Assembly (NCBI RefSeq): GCF_022539505.1
Contig: NC_061508.1
Span: forward strand, 67,651,754-67,715,753
DNA length: 64,000 nucleotides
Direction of reading: 5' to 3'
DNA from: Lolium rigidum
Lineage: Eukaryota; Streptophyta; Magnoliopsida; Poales; Poaceae
The stretch's first letter is position 1, and each line of letters opens with the position of its first letter. Shown piece after piece: positions 47,001 through 57,548 of this stretch. Both the position numbers and the translations under genes were made by a program. The notes under the pieces are model-generated. The model was not told the DNA's origin and did not search any database. It saw nothing but the letters and a program-made list of their open reading frames with translations.

Positions 47001-47224
47001 CTTTTGCCTCCGTTTCGAAAAAAAATAAAATCATGTGTACCTTTATAAGTGACATTTGATTCGAGAGGTAAAATATCTTGATCTTACGGTTCACCTTTTG
47101 TTTCTTCCTACAGGCGGATGCGCATGAATCCACCACGCTCGATCAAGTAAAAGAGGAAGAACCTGAGTTTTACGCCATGGTTTCACGCGTTTTGAAACGG
47201 GCTGAAATGGAGTTTTCTTTATGA
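35080..47224 (+). CDS. tRNA threonylcarbamoyladenosine dehydratase, TcdA/E1-like (461 aa)
   Basis: CDS join(35080..35183, 35306..35370, 35581..35659, 36148..36295, 36583..36795, 37267..37401, 37520..37651, 37828..38043, 38483..38607, 39050..39107, 47114..47224); all introns GT-AG. The family uses ATP to adenylate and cyclise t6A to ct6A at position 37 of ANN-decoding tRNAs. Residues 8-33 form one hydrophobic helix ([17 protein letters not shown]), suggesting a membrane anchor; the yeast homologues sit on the mitochondrial outer membrane. The ThiF/E1 core follows: [20 protein letters not shown] with GLGGVG at 105-110, [50 protein letters not shown]. The C-terminus [12 protein letters not shown] matches plant orthologues. 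All junctions keep frame. The last intron is 8006 bp and filled with transposable elements. Length is normal. Family call firm; activity inferred. Confidence 0.92.
35664..35798. repeat. 68-bp tandem duplication in intron 3
   Basis: GCATTCTTACTATCCAGTTC ... CCAGATAG(G/A)ACGACGA occurs twice in a row, starting 4 bases after the exon-3 donor. The copies differ at a few positions. No splice signal is changed. Confidence 0.8.
39155..40337. mobile_element. Solo LTR (1183 bp) in the last TcdA-like intron
   Basis: It opens TGTTGACTGCC and closes GGTGATAACA, with a perfect 5-bp target duplication GACCC (39150-39154 and 40338-40342). There is no internal domain and no second LTR, so it is a solo LTR left by recombination. 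The reading frames in it are chance. Orientation and family are undetermined. Confidence 0.88.
40338..41328 (+). mobile_element. Poly(A) retroelement, 5' GC-rich part
   Basis: GC-rich sequence with AAACCCTAGCGCC near its start resembles the leader of plant LINE or LINE-derived non-autonomous elements. Its likely 3' end is on the other side of the Gypsy insertion (46647-47028). Long frames on both strands here are Pro/Arg/Ala/Gly-rich and typical of GC bias, not protein families. The assignment rests mainly on the tail sequence. Confidence 0.45.
41329..41626 (+). mobile_element. 5' LTR of + strand Gypsy element (start eroded)
   Basis: It matches the 3' LTR from TATACACGCAGGAAGCCC to CCTAGCCCCTACCA. 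The first ~33 bases of the 3' LTR (TGTTATGGTCGG...) are not recognisable here. A tRNA-Met type primer-binding site TGGTATCAGAT follows at 41630-41640. TATATAAACACG (41409) is the likely LTR promoter TATA. Confidence 0.85.
41627..46295 (+). pseudogene. Ty3/Gypsy chromovirus-type gag-pol, frameshifted
   Basis: Order: Gag from Met 41654 (Ala/Pro-rich), zinc knuckle region near 42835 ([14 protein letters not shown] is its shifted reading), protease [20 protein letters not shown], then [17 protein letters not shown]. Reverse transcriptase (43559 on) has [47 protein letters not shown] and the active-site [14 protein letters not shown]. RNase H and the integrase core follow ([36 protein letters not shown]). 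Near the end, [20 protein letters not shown] resembles a chromodomain. The frame changes repeatedly (near 44040, 45420 and 45660, and in gag) and TAG stops occur (44227), so it is inactive. PPT GAAGGCGGGGAGAGA is at 46281-46295. Domain order, short LTRs and chromodomain suggest the Reina lineage. Confidence 0.87.
46296..46646 (+). mobile_element. 3' LTR of + strand Gypsy element (351 bp)
   Basis: It runs TGTTATGGTC to CCCCTACCA. It carries a 25-bp tandem duplication (GGGCTTAGCCCAAGTAAATT, about 46349-46393) absent from the 5' LTR, so the two LTRs have diverged since insertion. Confidence 0.87.
46647..47028 (+). mobile_element. Poly(A) retroelement, 3' tail
   Basis: It ends GAGGCAAAGCTTTTGCCTCC followed by GTTTCGAAAAAAAA, the usual 3' end of grass LINE-type elements. 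It is presumed to be the other half of 40338-41328. AAAATAAAATCAT after the tail loosely matches AAAATAATAAATCAT at 39110-39126, a possible degenerate target duplication. Confidence 0.55.
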
Positions 47225-48385
47225 GCTGGTCACCGTTTTTTTTTGTTTCTACATTTGATATACTGTCGTAAGCTGGGGAAGGCAAGATTCCACTCTTGCG
47301 TGGTCGAATTTTGCGTAATGCTGGTGAGGAGCAAGTAGATGAATTTTGTTTCATCGCAGAACTGCGACTTGCTGGTAATGCTTTGATTTTGTCTGCAAGG
47401 ATCTTCCTCCTGTAATCATCTCTCCCCAGGACTATTGTTTTTTTCGAGATTACCTTGTGTAAACCAAACAGAGCATCAGCTTTTCACGCATATGATATGC
47501 AACATATTCAAGTGAATTCGGAGAGATTATTTTGAGTAACTTATGGCGCATACTGATCGTCTCGATCATTCTCTTCGATGAAACGGAACAAAATGAAAAA
47601 TATCTTTTGACCCTGTACACTTTTCCAAGACCAAGCAATGTGTGCTTAACTTAGTCAATGTGGTCTTTGACGTAGGTTGGTCGGTTACGTGGCCGCCACC
47701 CAATCAATATTTTTGAAAACTCCAGCACTAAAATCGTGTGACGGCGGCGATCTAGGGTTGAAAACGAAAGGAGAACTTTCTGTCCGTTTCCGAAGAAAAA
47801 GGAAATGGATGACCAAATACGGAAAAGGAAGCGGCATTTTGAGGAAAAGAAACGGAAACGATAAAAGCATAAACGGAAACGGAAAAGAAAACGAGGGAGC
47901 CCTTTCCGACGGAAACGGAAACGGCAGAGAAAATTCCGGTAAAATAAATACGGAAAGTTTCCGGAAATATAACCTAGAAAGACCCGTGCATTTAGTAGAC
48001 CTACATTTACGCATGAAACAGGCTTGGTCAGGTATCAAGTCCACTAAGTACTCTAACCCTAATCACTCTGTATATTTATGTGTGCATGCAGTTGTTAAAC
48101 TATGTGAGTTACTTTATGTGAATTGCCGCTTGTCGAAGTTAAGTGTTATATCTTGTTTTGTTTTATTGTGTTTTTCTTTATGTGTGTCTTTTGGTTTACA
48201 AACCCGACCTCGGTAGCGCCGGACTCGGTAGCGCCGGCCAATACAATTCTCCCTCGCCGGCTTTCGCTCAAACCCGACCTCGCCGGCGTGCTCGAGCCGA
48301 GGTGCGTCGCTTTTCGTGTCCTTCTTCTTCTCGTCGCGTTACCTGACGCTGATGGAGGTTGCTTACGTCTGGGGTTGCAGGGAAG
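47225..48385. other. Intergenic region before the prolyl-tRNA synthetase gene
   Basis: It has a purine-rich GGAAACGGAAA tract at 47765-47965. GTAGCGCCGG is duplicated at 48213-48240, and GCTCAAACCCGACCTCG appears twice in part. A probable 5' UTR exon ends CGAGCCGAG at 48301, with a 5' UTR intron 48302-48380 (GTGCGTCG...TTGCAG). The stretch shares no gene. Confidence 0.45.
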
Positions 48386-51300
48386 ATGAAGGAGACCAAG
48401 CTGGGGATGTCGTTCAAGAAGGACGACAAGTTCGGAGAGTGGTACTCCGAGGTGCATTTCTTCGCCTTCCTCTAGCCCTTGCCGTCTCGGCTAAGTTGAA
48501 TGTTTTTTTTAGCAAGTGCTAAGTCGAATGATTTTTGTTTTGACATCTGCTGAGTTGAATGATCGACTAGATTTGCGAATTCGTTTTCTTTCTTTCTTTC
48601 CACATACCAAAATTCGAATTGAAGCTTTGCTGTTGGTTTTGCGCAGGTTATCGTTAACAGCGAGATGATTGAGTACTACGACGTCTCTGGCTGTTATATC
48701 TTGAGGCCATGGGCGATGGGGATCTCGGAGTTGCTGAAAGTAGGTTTTATCTTTCCGTGAATTTTAATTAATCCAGAAATATTATTTGATGCATTCTTAA
48801 GTTTTGTTATTGTGTTTGAAACTACGGTAGCTCTAGCTCTGGTCTTTTAGTAACCACCGCGACAACTTTGCGCAGGAGTTCTTTGAAGCCGAAATTAAGA
48901 AGCTGAAGCTGAAGCCTTATTATTTCCCTTTGTTTATTACCGAGGATGTTCTGCAGAAGGAGAAGGACCACGTTGAGGGCTTTGCTCCTGAGGTGTGTGC
49001 TTTTTTCCTCTTGCCATTCGCATTCAGCTCTCTAGTTTGCCAGTTAGCATGTTCCATAGGAAAGTTAGAATGCTATCCAAGTAACTCTGAAATATACTAT
49101 CCCTCTGTAGAAGAACTTGAATCAGATGATTAATGAACAATTTGTGTTCCAGGTCGCATGGGTTACTAAATCAGGAAAATCTGATCTGGAAGCTCCTATT
49201 GCAGTCCGGCCCACAAGCGAGACTGCCATGTATCCATACTTCTCTAAATGGATAAGAAGCCACCGCGACTTACCTTGGAAGTGTAACCAGTGGTGCAACA
49301 TCGTTCGATGGGAGTTTAGCAGTCCAACTCCTTTCATAAGGTTAGTCAATTGTTTGGTAGCTTGTTATGTTTGTCCTCGTACTTCTACCATTCTGTATTT
49401 TCTGCTTATTATGTTTGTCCTACTAGTGCCATAGTGTCTGATTGCTAATGGCAAATGCAAAATATTCATTTGTGTGCGAATGAAATAAGTACACTGTAAA
49501 ATATTCTCAGAGTCAAGGAGATCTGTTTATTTAAATCATGAAATAGCTCTAGCAAACACTTTAATGCCAACATTGTGATTTTGATTCCGAATATTACAGA
49601 AGATTCGGAAATGATATCAATGCAACTCGGAGTTTCACTGAATTTCTTCACCCTGACTACTTTATATTTCCAACATGATGCATCTATTGCATCACCAATT
49701 GTAGTGTTCCTCTGCTACACTAGCAATCTGATGCTCATTATCTAAAAAACCATGATGCTTTCACAATTTTTTCATTCAATGTACTGATAATGCAAATTAT
49801 ATGCACCTTGTGTTTCTGCAAAGATCCATGTTGATGGCTGCATGATTAGCCCTTTTTATCACATAAAATTTCGCATCAACTGCCTGAATCAAACATTCTG
49901 CAACTGTTCAATTCAGGAGCCGTGAATTTCTTTGGCAAGAAGGGCATACAGCTTTTGCGACAAAAGACGAGGCAGATGAAGAGGTATTAACTACTTATTT
50001 CTACAATTTTTAAATATTGGTTCGGTTGTAAACTAGTGGTATTGAGTTTGTTTTGATAAGCTGGTTGGTTTTATCCCATATAGTTGCTGGGGTGAAGCAA
50101 CAGCTGACCAGTATAGTGTAGGAACTCTGAAGTTATAAGAGATATGAGACATCTCATGTGGATAATTATTTTGTTTCTTTTTTTGAATTATACCGCTAGA
50201 AAGTATAAACTCATAATGTTACTTTCTTTTCTCAAATATAATCATGGTTTTATTTAAGTAGTTTTACGCAAAAACTTGTTGAATAAAGTCCTTATATATC
50301 AAAACCACACTTGAAAAAATGCAATATTGTAGTATTAATTGTAAGGTGTATTTGATAATATGATTCTACGCAAACTACATGTGGAATTTAAAATTATCAT
50401 AATTTGATCAGGTTCTTCATATATTGGAGCTCTACCGAAGGATATATGAAGAATTTTTAGCAGTTCCAGTGTTCAAAGGGAGGAAAAGTGAGATGGAAAA
50501 ATTTGCTGGTGGATTTTACACAACCAGTGTTGAGGTTTTTATCAAGAGAATCTTTGCTGCATTTTTGCTACACCTATCTTCTTAAAGCTGTCCAAGTAAG
50601 AAGGCAGTTGGTTTTTTTATTGCAGGCCTTTGTTCCAAACAATGGCCGTGGTATACAAGGCGCAACCTCACATTGTCTTGGTCAAAACTTTGCAAAGATG
50701 TTTGACATACGTTTCGAGGATGAGAAGGGTAAAAGATCCTTTGTGTGGCAGAATTCTTGGGCATACTCCACCCGCTCGGTAATTCTTATTTTTTCTACTT
50801 GTAGCTGATTTCTTTCGAACTCCCTTCTTGGTATACCTTTTTTTTTGTCAATTCTGAAGTTTTGGAAATGGCAATGACACGTTTATATTGTATATACTCG
50901 TATTGTCTTGCTTTCCTGCTTAGATATTTTGTTGGTTGATGTAAATTGATTGATATAATAAGCTTATAAGTTTACTTTGTAAGAATACCAAGTGGCATAC
51001 ATGGCATACTTGTCATCAGTTCTCTACATGAGTAGCTACTTTTCCCTAAAGTATTATGTTTCGGTTCCAAAGCTTTGACACGTCAATAAGCAGGTGGTGG
51101 TAAGGTGTGGAGTGTTAGTGTACGTCTGGATCTATATATCACGACAAACAATATATAATACAATTAAGCTGATTTGAACAGTTTTCCATAATTCTTTGTA
51201 GTGGTAGCTAATAGTTGGTGCTCCGTTTTATTTTTGCATCATGGTGAGAATTTAGCGCCAGCTTTGGTGCTAATGGAAAGGGTTGGAAGTAACCATCTTT

Positions 51301-52648
51301 GGTAACTTTGGCAATTTCATGTGATGTTCTATTTGTAGAAAACAATTGCCGCGTTATTTGTTTTTGCCTGGATTATTTCAATTAAGGTTCCACCTAACTT
51401 TATGTTGTATATGTTTGGTACTGCGAATGCTCTTCTTGCAGATTGGGGTGATGGTGATGACGCATGGTGATGACAAGGGCATAGTGCTACCACCAAGGGT
51501 GGCACCTATCCAGGTCATCGTCATTCCTGTTCCATTCAGGGATGCGGACACTGTAGCTATTAGTGGTGCATGTGAGTCGGCTGTTTACACTTTAAACCAA
51601 GCTGGGATGCGAGCAGACTTGGATGCCCGTGATAACTATTCGCCTGGATGGAAATATTCTCACTGGGAAATGAAAGGTATTCCCTTGAGAATTGAGATAG
51701 GTCCAAGAGATCTGGCAAACAAGCAGGTATATTGAGTTGTCCCTTTTTAGTTTTATATTTGTATAGAGTTATTAAGGATTTACTTCTCATTGTTGTGTAC
51801 TTTGTCATCATTTCATGAACGTCCATTCCGCGAGTAAATGGAAATATCATCCTTCTATTTCAGGTGCGCATTGTCCGCCGAGATAATGGTGCAAAGGCTG
51901 ACATTCCTTCGACCGATTTGGTGGAGCATGTAAGAATGTTACTGGATGAAATTCAAGACGGCTTGTTTGAAACAGCCAAGCAAAAGAGAGATGCTTGCAT
52001 CGAAATCATCCACACCTGGGATGAATTCACAGCAGCTTTGAATGAGAAGAAGTTGATCTTGGCTCCATGGTGTGATGAAGAGGTATTTGAAGTACCATAT
52101 TCCCCTCCCAAACTGAACTTTTTTCCGGCAACTATTAACTTATAAGAGTGAGTAAGTTGGCATACAAGTTTGTATCTGATGTAAACTTTCTGTACACATA
52201 TTCTACAATATGTTGCGAAACTCAAGATTAAAAGTCAGCACTTAAAAAATTGAAAAACAAACATTCAGTTGTTGAAACTGAGCAATTAACCATTTAATTT
52301 ATCCGTTTGTATCTAATATTTTCTTCCTGCAGTACTTTCCACTCAGCGTGTTCATCATACAGTTTCATGCTTTTGCTGCAGGAAGTTGAGAAGGACGTCA
52401 AAGCTCGGACAAAGGGGGATCTCGGAGCTGCCAAAACATTGTGTACTCCATTTGACCAGCCAGATCTCCCAGAAGGTATGAAACTTGCCTGTGAATTACT
52501 ACCTTCTCAGTTTTTGTTTTTCTGTTGCATGCTCGTGGAGTCGTGGCTCTGACATGTGCGTGATTTTCTGCGCTGAAATGCAGGAACACTGTGCTTTGCT
52601 TCTGGGAAGCCTGCGAAGACGTGGTCATTCTGGGGTCGCAGCTATTGA
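48386..52648 (+). CDS. Prolyl-tRNA synthetase, cytosolic eukaryotic type (489 aa)
   Basis: CDS join(48386..48451, 48647..48739, 48876..48992, 49153..49340, 49917..49983, 50412..50534, 50626..50778, 51442..51726, 51864..52082, 52382..52475, 52584..52648); every intron is GT-AG. It charges tRNA-Pro with proline using ATP (class IIa). Catalytic domain: [40 protein letters not shown] (TSE loop at ~113), motif 2 [18 protein letters not shown] (~144-161), [15 protein letters not shown], motif 3 [17 protein letters not shown] (~275-291). The anticodon-binding domain follows, with [14 protein letters not shown] and [16 protein letters not shown]. The archaeal/eukaryotic-type C-terminal domain ends TWSFWGRSY; the final Tyr is a family mark. 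There is no bacterial editing insertion and no transit peptide. The N-terminus is ~30-40 residues shorter than I expect for plant homologues; no earlier in-frame ATG is visible. A 5' UTR intron likely precedes the ATG. Confidence 0.94.
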
Positions 52649-54283
52649 CCTTCGCCGCCTGTTGTTTTCGTCATTTATCCCCGTTGGCAAAACCATTGAT
52701 CAAGACCGACCTGCATTCTGAGAGTCGAAGCCTAGCATGCAGTTTTGGTTCTCATATAAATTCTCACATCCAGCTTTTGTCTAGTTTGTTAATATGTCGC
52801 AGTAGGATATTTTGAACCAGACTAGCAGTGGGAGCTTCTCATTCTCATTGTTTTCTATCACTTACTTTGATAGAAGTCCTGCCATTCATATAAATATGTA
52901 TATTAGCAATCCTGTTGGGAGAAAAAAACATTGCTTCAGTTTACAGAATGTATATATGGTACAAGGATCATACTTGTTGCATGAGACCAGAAATGGAGGT
53001 TCTACCTGTATGCTATCTCATGCATTTTCAACATTTCTGCTTCCCCTAAATGATGGCCACACCTTTCATCTCAACAAGCCCTCTATAAAAAACCATGGTC
53101 TATGGAATCCAAAACATTGTGTACACAAGAACCCTATAGTAATAAATGTACGACAGAAAAATCCTCTCACACCATAGGAATTATTTTAGCCATTTTTTTT
53201 ATTACTTCGCACACCAGGCGGCGCTGAGATATTGGGGAAAACCAAGTTCTAGCAAGGTTGAACTTTTCACAGTATGATTAGGAACCAAGCTATCTCCCAC
53301 CAAGTACGAGCAACTGAGGGCAGCGGACATGGCTTGTGAACCCTCCCACCAAGTACGAGCAACTGAGGGCAGCGGACATGGCTTGTGAACCGTTCATCCT
53401 TCCACTTACAACCCTGTTAGATAAAGAAGCTATATGCGTGATGTGTAAATAACGTACGTCTCTTTTGTGTATGGTACCTAGTAATCCTTATTATGTATTT
53501 CTCAGACCTGCCGGGGAGAAGAAGTAGCTAAATGATGTTGAGACTTGAATAGCGTTGAGACTGGTAGAGTAATTAGATTCAGTTTTACTTTCTCACCACA
53601 TGCTTAATGCATTCCCTATTTCATTATCTTTGTGATAATGTACACGTTCATTTGAATTAAAAAATTCCAGAAAATAAATCCAATAATTTATGCCATACAA
53701 AACAAGTTTTCCAATAAGCAGTTGTTGGAACATCAAATTTATTTTATCGCATAGGTCATAAAACATATGATCTTCCACGGAAAGTTACGTGTACACTTAC
53801 GGCATAAACATGTCCATGAGTGGTTACTTTTGGATATTTTTAACATTTAGAACATCATTTATTTCAATCAAAACATATGCACCTTTTTCATGATATATTG
53901 CTAAATCTGGACTTTAAGTACCCACCGGAAGGGCATGCGAAGAGCCCAAGCCTACCAAATGAGCGCCCAGTTCAGTGGTGGCCATGTATTTTGTGGATCA
54001 CGAGATCATCGAGATATAAGTAGTAAAAAAATAGCGTAGACAAAAGGTAGGACCAGATCATGCGAAGAGCTCTTCGCCCTATTGATTAGGAATCTCGATC
54101 AGAAACCACCAGGCCATGTCTCCCGATAAAAGATAATCCCCACAATGGATATCAGGCCTTGGCTTTCCAAAATCTGATTGGATCCGCATCATGCATATAT
54201 GATACAAAGATATGATAGATAGTACTATATCTGATGAAGAAGGTGGTGTTTTGAGCCTTTTGGCTTATAAGTGCATATAATAA
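52649..54283. other. 3' flank of the synthetase gene and intergenic DNA
   Basis: It includes the likely 3' UTR (to about 52830). No gene is visible beyond. A perfect 49-bp tandem duplication is at 53294-53391. The remainder is AT-rich and featureless to the possible Helitron start. Confidence 0.4.
53294..53391. repeat. Perfect 49-bp tandem duplication
   Basis: The unit opening CTCCCACCAAGTACGAGC and closing GGCTTGTGAACC occurs twice without a mismatch (53294-53342, 53343-53391). Identity implies a recent event or an assembly artefact. Confidence 0.95.
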
Positions 54284-55563
54284 TACTATATATAAAAGCT
54301 GAGCCACTTTGGAGCTCTCTCGTTGATTTGATCACTGTTCACGTGAACAGTGCACGTCAACAGTGCACCTTATTTATTTATTTATTTATTTTATTTTGGA
54401 AATTCCTCATACTATTTTTAAAAAATCTGATGGCAATTTTAAGCAAAATTTCTCATACTATTTTTTAGAGAATCTGATGGTAATTTCTCACAGTAAATTA
54501 ACGTTTGAAACAGTTAGCTTCTGTAATAATTAGTCGCATTAACAATATAGCAGTTATCTTTTTCAGGGCGACCTATAATTTCCCAAAAACAATTTCTAGG
54601 TGCAATCCTTGAACGTCAACAATAATTTTCTAATGTAAACTATAAAGTAAATCGTTAATTACCTAATCTTATTTAATTATTTGAGGGCGCATATTCCAGC
54701 TGTGATAATTTCTCAACGATGCAACAACGTGGTAATTTCAACCTCAAGTTTAGTTTCCACAGTATTTCGTGAGGCGACAACTACCTATATTTTTCTAGAA
54801 AGCAATTTCTCACTAGACATCTTGATATTGCCGATGTCAACTATGAAACACGACTTTAACCATCTACTATTAATTATTTAATGCCGCATATTTCGCAATC
54901 GGTAATTTTGCAACGATGCACAAGGGTATTAATTTTTACACGAACCTTCAACCTGAACTGTGGTTCTAGACAGTAATTACTCGCCGATATTTATTTAGAA
55001 CGTAGTGCATAATTCTTCACCGGTGATTAAAATAAAATCCAACATCCTCCTCCTCTTTTATTCGGGGAAAATAATGTTGTGCTCTTCTACGATAACATCG
55101 AAAAAATATACTTACTCCACCATCCGTAACATTTTTACCTGGGATGACCTTCTTCTACTCCATCACCCGTTGCCTCTTTCTGTCGGAGAAATACTACGAT
55201 TTTCTTTTGTAGCAACTCCGAAAACAAAAGCACTCCACCATCCACCGCCTATTTCACAGGTACTTCTGTGGTACTTCAACAACTCATATATTGTTTTATT
55301 TCTACAATATTTATAAAACGATCTATAAAGAAAAGCACACCATTATCCGCTGCCTATTTCCCTGGCACTTCCATGGTACTTCAGCAACCCAGATATTGTA
55401 TTATTTCTACAAAATTGTAACCAACAATGATCGTGATACCAAGGGCGTGGTCGAGTTTTAAAAAATAATCATGCACTCTTAAACCTAAATAGCGCCGTTT
55501 TTAAAAATGAACCACACCGTAGATAACACGGGCACGGCGTGCGCCGCGCTGCAAACTTCCTAG
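54284..55563 (+). mobile_element. Possible non-autonomous Helitron (1.28 kb)
   Basis: The right end reads GCGTGCGCCGCGCTGCAAAC then TTCCTAG before T: a GC-rich hairpin-like run ~10 bases before CTAG, matching the Helitron CTRR rule and A/T insertion site. The left end A|TACTATATATAAAAGCTG resembles common grass Helitron starts, though it begins TA rather than TC. There is no RepHel gene. (TTTA)n is at 54370-54398 and GTGAACAGTGCACGT repeats at 54340-54365. Confidence 0.45.
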
Positions 55564-55599
55564 TGAACCTATTATAAAAAAAATACATAAGAAAAATTT

Positions 55600-55880
55600 A
55601 CAAAAAAATCAAAAAATTCTGAAGTAAAATTTCAAGTGTACATCCAAACACTCTATGTACAACACAAGTTTTTGGAAAAAAGGTATATTCTATGCAGCCC
55701 GTGTAAAAAGACAAAAAGAGCTTGTAAATACTCATGTGAGAGCATCCATATTTCTCATTTTTATATGTGACAGAAAAAAATTATTTTTTTTTTCCAAAAA
55801 TTTGTGTGCGAACATAGAATGTTTTAGATGTACATGCAAAATATTATTAAAGACTTTTTTGACATTTTGAAATGTGATTT
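55600..55880. mobile_element. Fold-back MITE-like element
   Basis: The left arm (TGTACATCCAAACACTCTAT, ACACAAGTTTTTGGAAAAA) pairs imperfectly with the right arm (TTTTTCCAAAAATTTGTGTG, ATGTTTTAGATGTACATGC) over ~75 bases each. I found no clear target duplication, so the superfamily is open. Confidence 0.5.
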
Positions 55881-56440
55881 TGCAAAAACAAATTCATATG
55901 CCATGAGCCCAACTGGATATTTGATGATACTACCTATTTAATGCATGGCATCACGTAGTAGTATCATGTCTTCTTATATTTATTGATTTATCAAATCTTA
56001 ATGCAAAATTATATATAAAATCTATTGAAATTTTGTTTTTCTAATTCTACGTGCTACGATGCAATATCTATCTTGGTACCACTATCATCTCTCTCATTGT
56101 TAATTTCAGCGATACATTAGCATTTTACATGCATTAAATGCATGAGAACACCTATGATATTATAGCCATTGTAGATTGTCTTAGTATTATTTGAGTCACC
56201 GTCCCAAGGATGTGATTATAAAGTGAGGAGAAGTTAACAACAATGGAACAGTTTCTCCTTGAATTTTGATTTCTCCATGCTTAAGATCAACACCATTCTT
56301 CCTGCGTGCGACTAGATTTTTTTATTTATTTTTGGATGAGGTGGTACTACTGCATTGGTTGGCACATGCCTCACGCATAAATTTGTCCCCGCCCAGAACA
56401 GTCCACAAAGCGAAAGGTCTTGACTAAGGCTTAATATGCA
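55881..56440. other. Intergenic DNA, nothing recognised
   Basis: AT-rich sequence without a supported gene, repeat array or element terminus. Confidence 0.4.
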
Positions 56441-56579
56441 TTAGTGGGAAAAGATATTCCATCATATTTGTTGCATGCGATTAGAAATGGTACATGTAAA
56501 GCCAAACCAGAGGTTACTATTAGAACCCAAGGTCTGCTAAATAGTCATAAGTTGAAAACCCCTAAACCTCCACCCACTA

Positions 56580-57165
56580 AAACTATTATTTTTCGAAGGA
56601 ATTGGCGTATGCAGAGCCAAAAATCTTTGTGGATGCAGCATGGAGGAATCAAACGCGAGGGCGCTCCTCTAAGGCAGGACTTGGAATCATGTCTCATCAC
56701 CACTTCAAGCCGAAGCAGAGGCTCTTGTCAAGGCAGCACAAGTTGCTTCCTCTTTGATCTTGCAGGAACCCATCTTCTTCACTAATAGCCTTGGACTTGC
56801 AAAAGCAGCATACTGGAGCAAAGGATCCAGCAGTTTTATGGGAAATAAGGAGACAGAGCTCTGCAATTTCAGGACCTCACTCACGAGACTCAAATCAAGG
56901 ACCATTCATATCAATAGACAACTCAATGAGATAGCTCACTCATGTGCGAACAGGCAATGCAAGCTTCCGAGTGTTGCCAATCTGTTGTTCTTGCAGAAAC
57001 ACAACTATAGCAATCTAGCATGTCCTATAGTTGTAGTAGTGCAGAGGTTACAATTATCAGGAACTATAATTCTATATGTACAATGTCTATGAGTTGAATG
57101 AAAATTAGGGTACCGGGCGCCCTAACCTTGTTCGAAAAAAAGCCACTAAGTAGGGGAGTATTACG
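56580..57165 (+). pseudogene. RNase H-like (RVT_3) remnant of a LINE
   Basis: Read across frames the sequence gives KIFVDAAWRNQTRG, SKAGLGIMSHH, AEALVKAAQVASSLILQEPI and FFTNSLGLAKAA, the plant RNase H-like domain found at the C-terminus of LINE polyproteins and in relics of them. Frameshifts and stops break it. It ends with a tail-like stretch (TTCGAAAAAAAGCC) near 57140. It could be a decayed independent RVT_3 gene. Confidence 0.55.
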
Positions 57166-57170
57166 AAGGA

Positions 57171-57270
57171 NNNNNNNNNNNNNNNNNNNNNNNNNNNNNN
57201 NNNNNNNNNNNNNNNNNNNNNNNNNNNNNNNNNNNNNNNNNNNNNNNNNNNNNNNNNNNNNNNNNNNNNN
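57171..57270. other. Assembly gap (100 N)
   Basis: Exactly 100 N bases, a conventional placeholder for a gap of unknown size. Features on its two sides should not be assumed contiguous. Confidence 0.99.
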
Positions 57271-57548
57271 CTGCTAAAAAACTCATCAAAGAAGCTTGGT
57301 TATGATTTCCTGGTATCGCGCAACAACAGAGGAACTTGAAGCACCAACCTTATTTTCGGAGACCCCTGTGCTTGTCCTCCCTGCCCGCCGCATCTACTAC
57401 CACCAGAGCATTGCAACGGCGAAGATGAGGCACATGTGATACCAGATCCAGCTGGAAGGATCCAATAACTTACTCTCAAATCTCGTAGAGGAAATACACG
57501 CGACAAAACCTACATCTACCATATACACTATTCTCTCAAAGGTACCAC

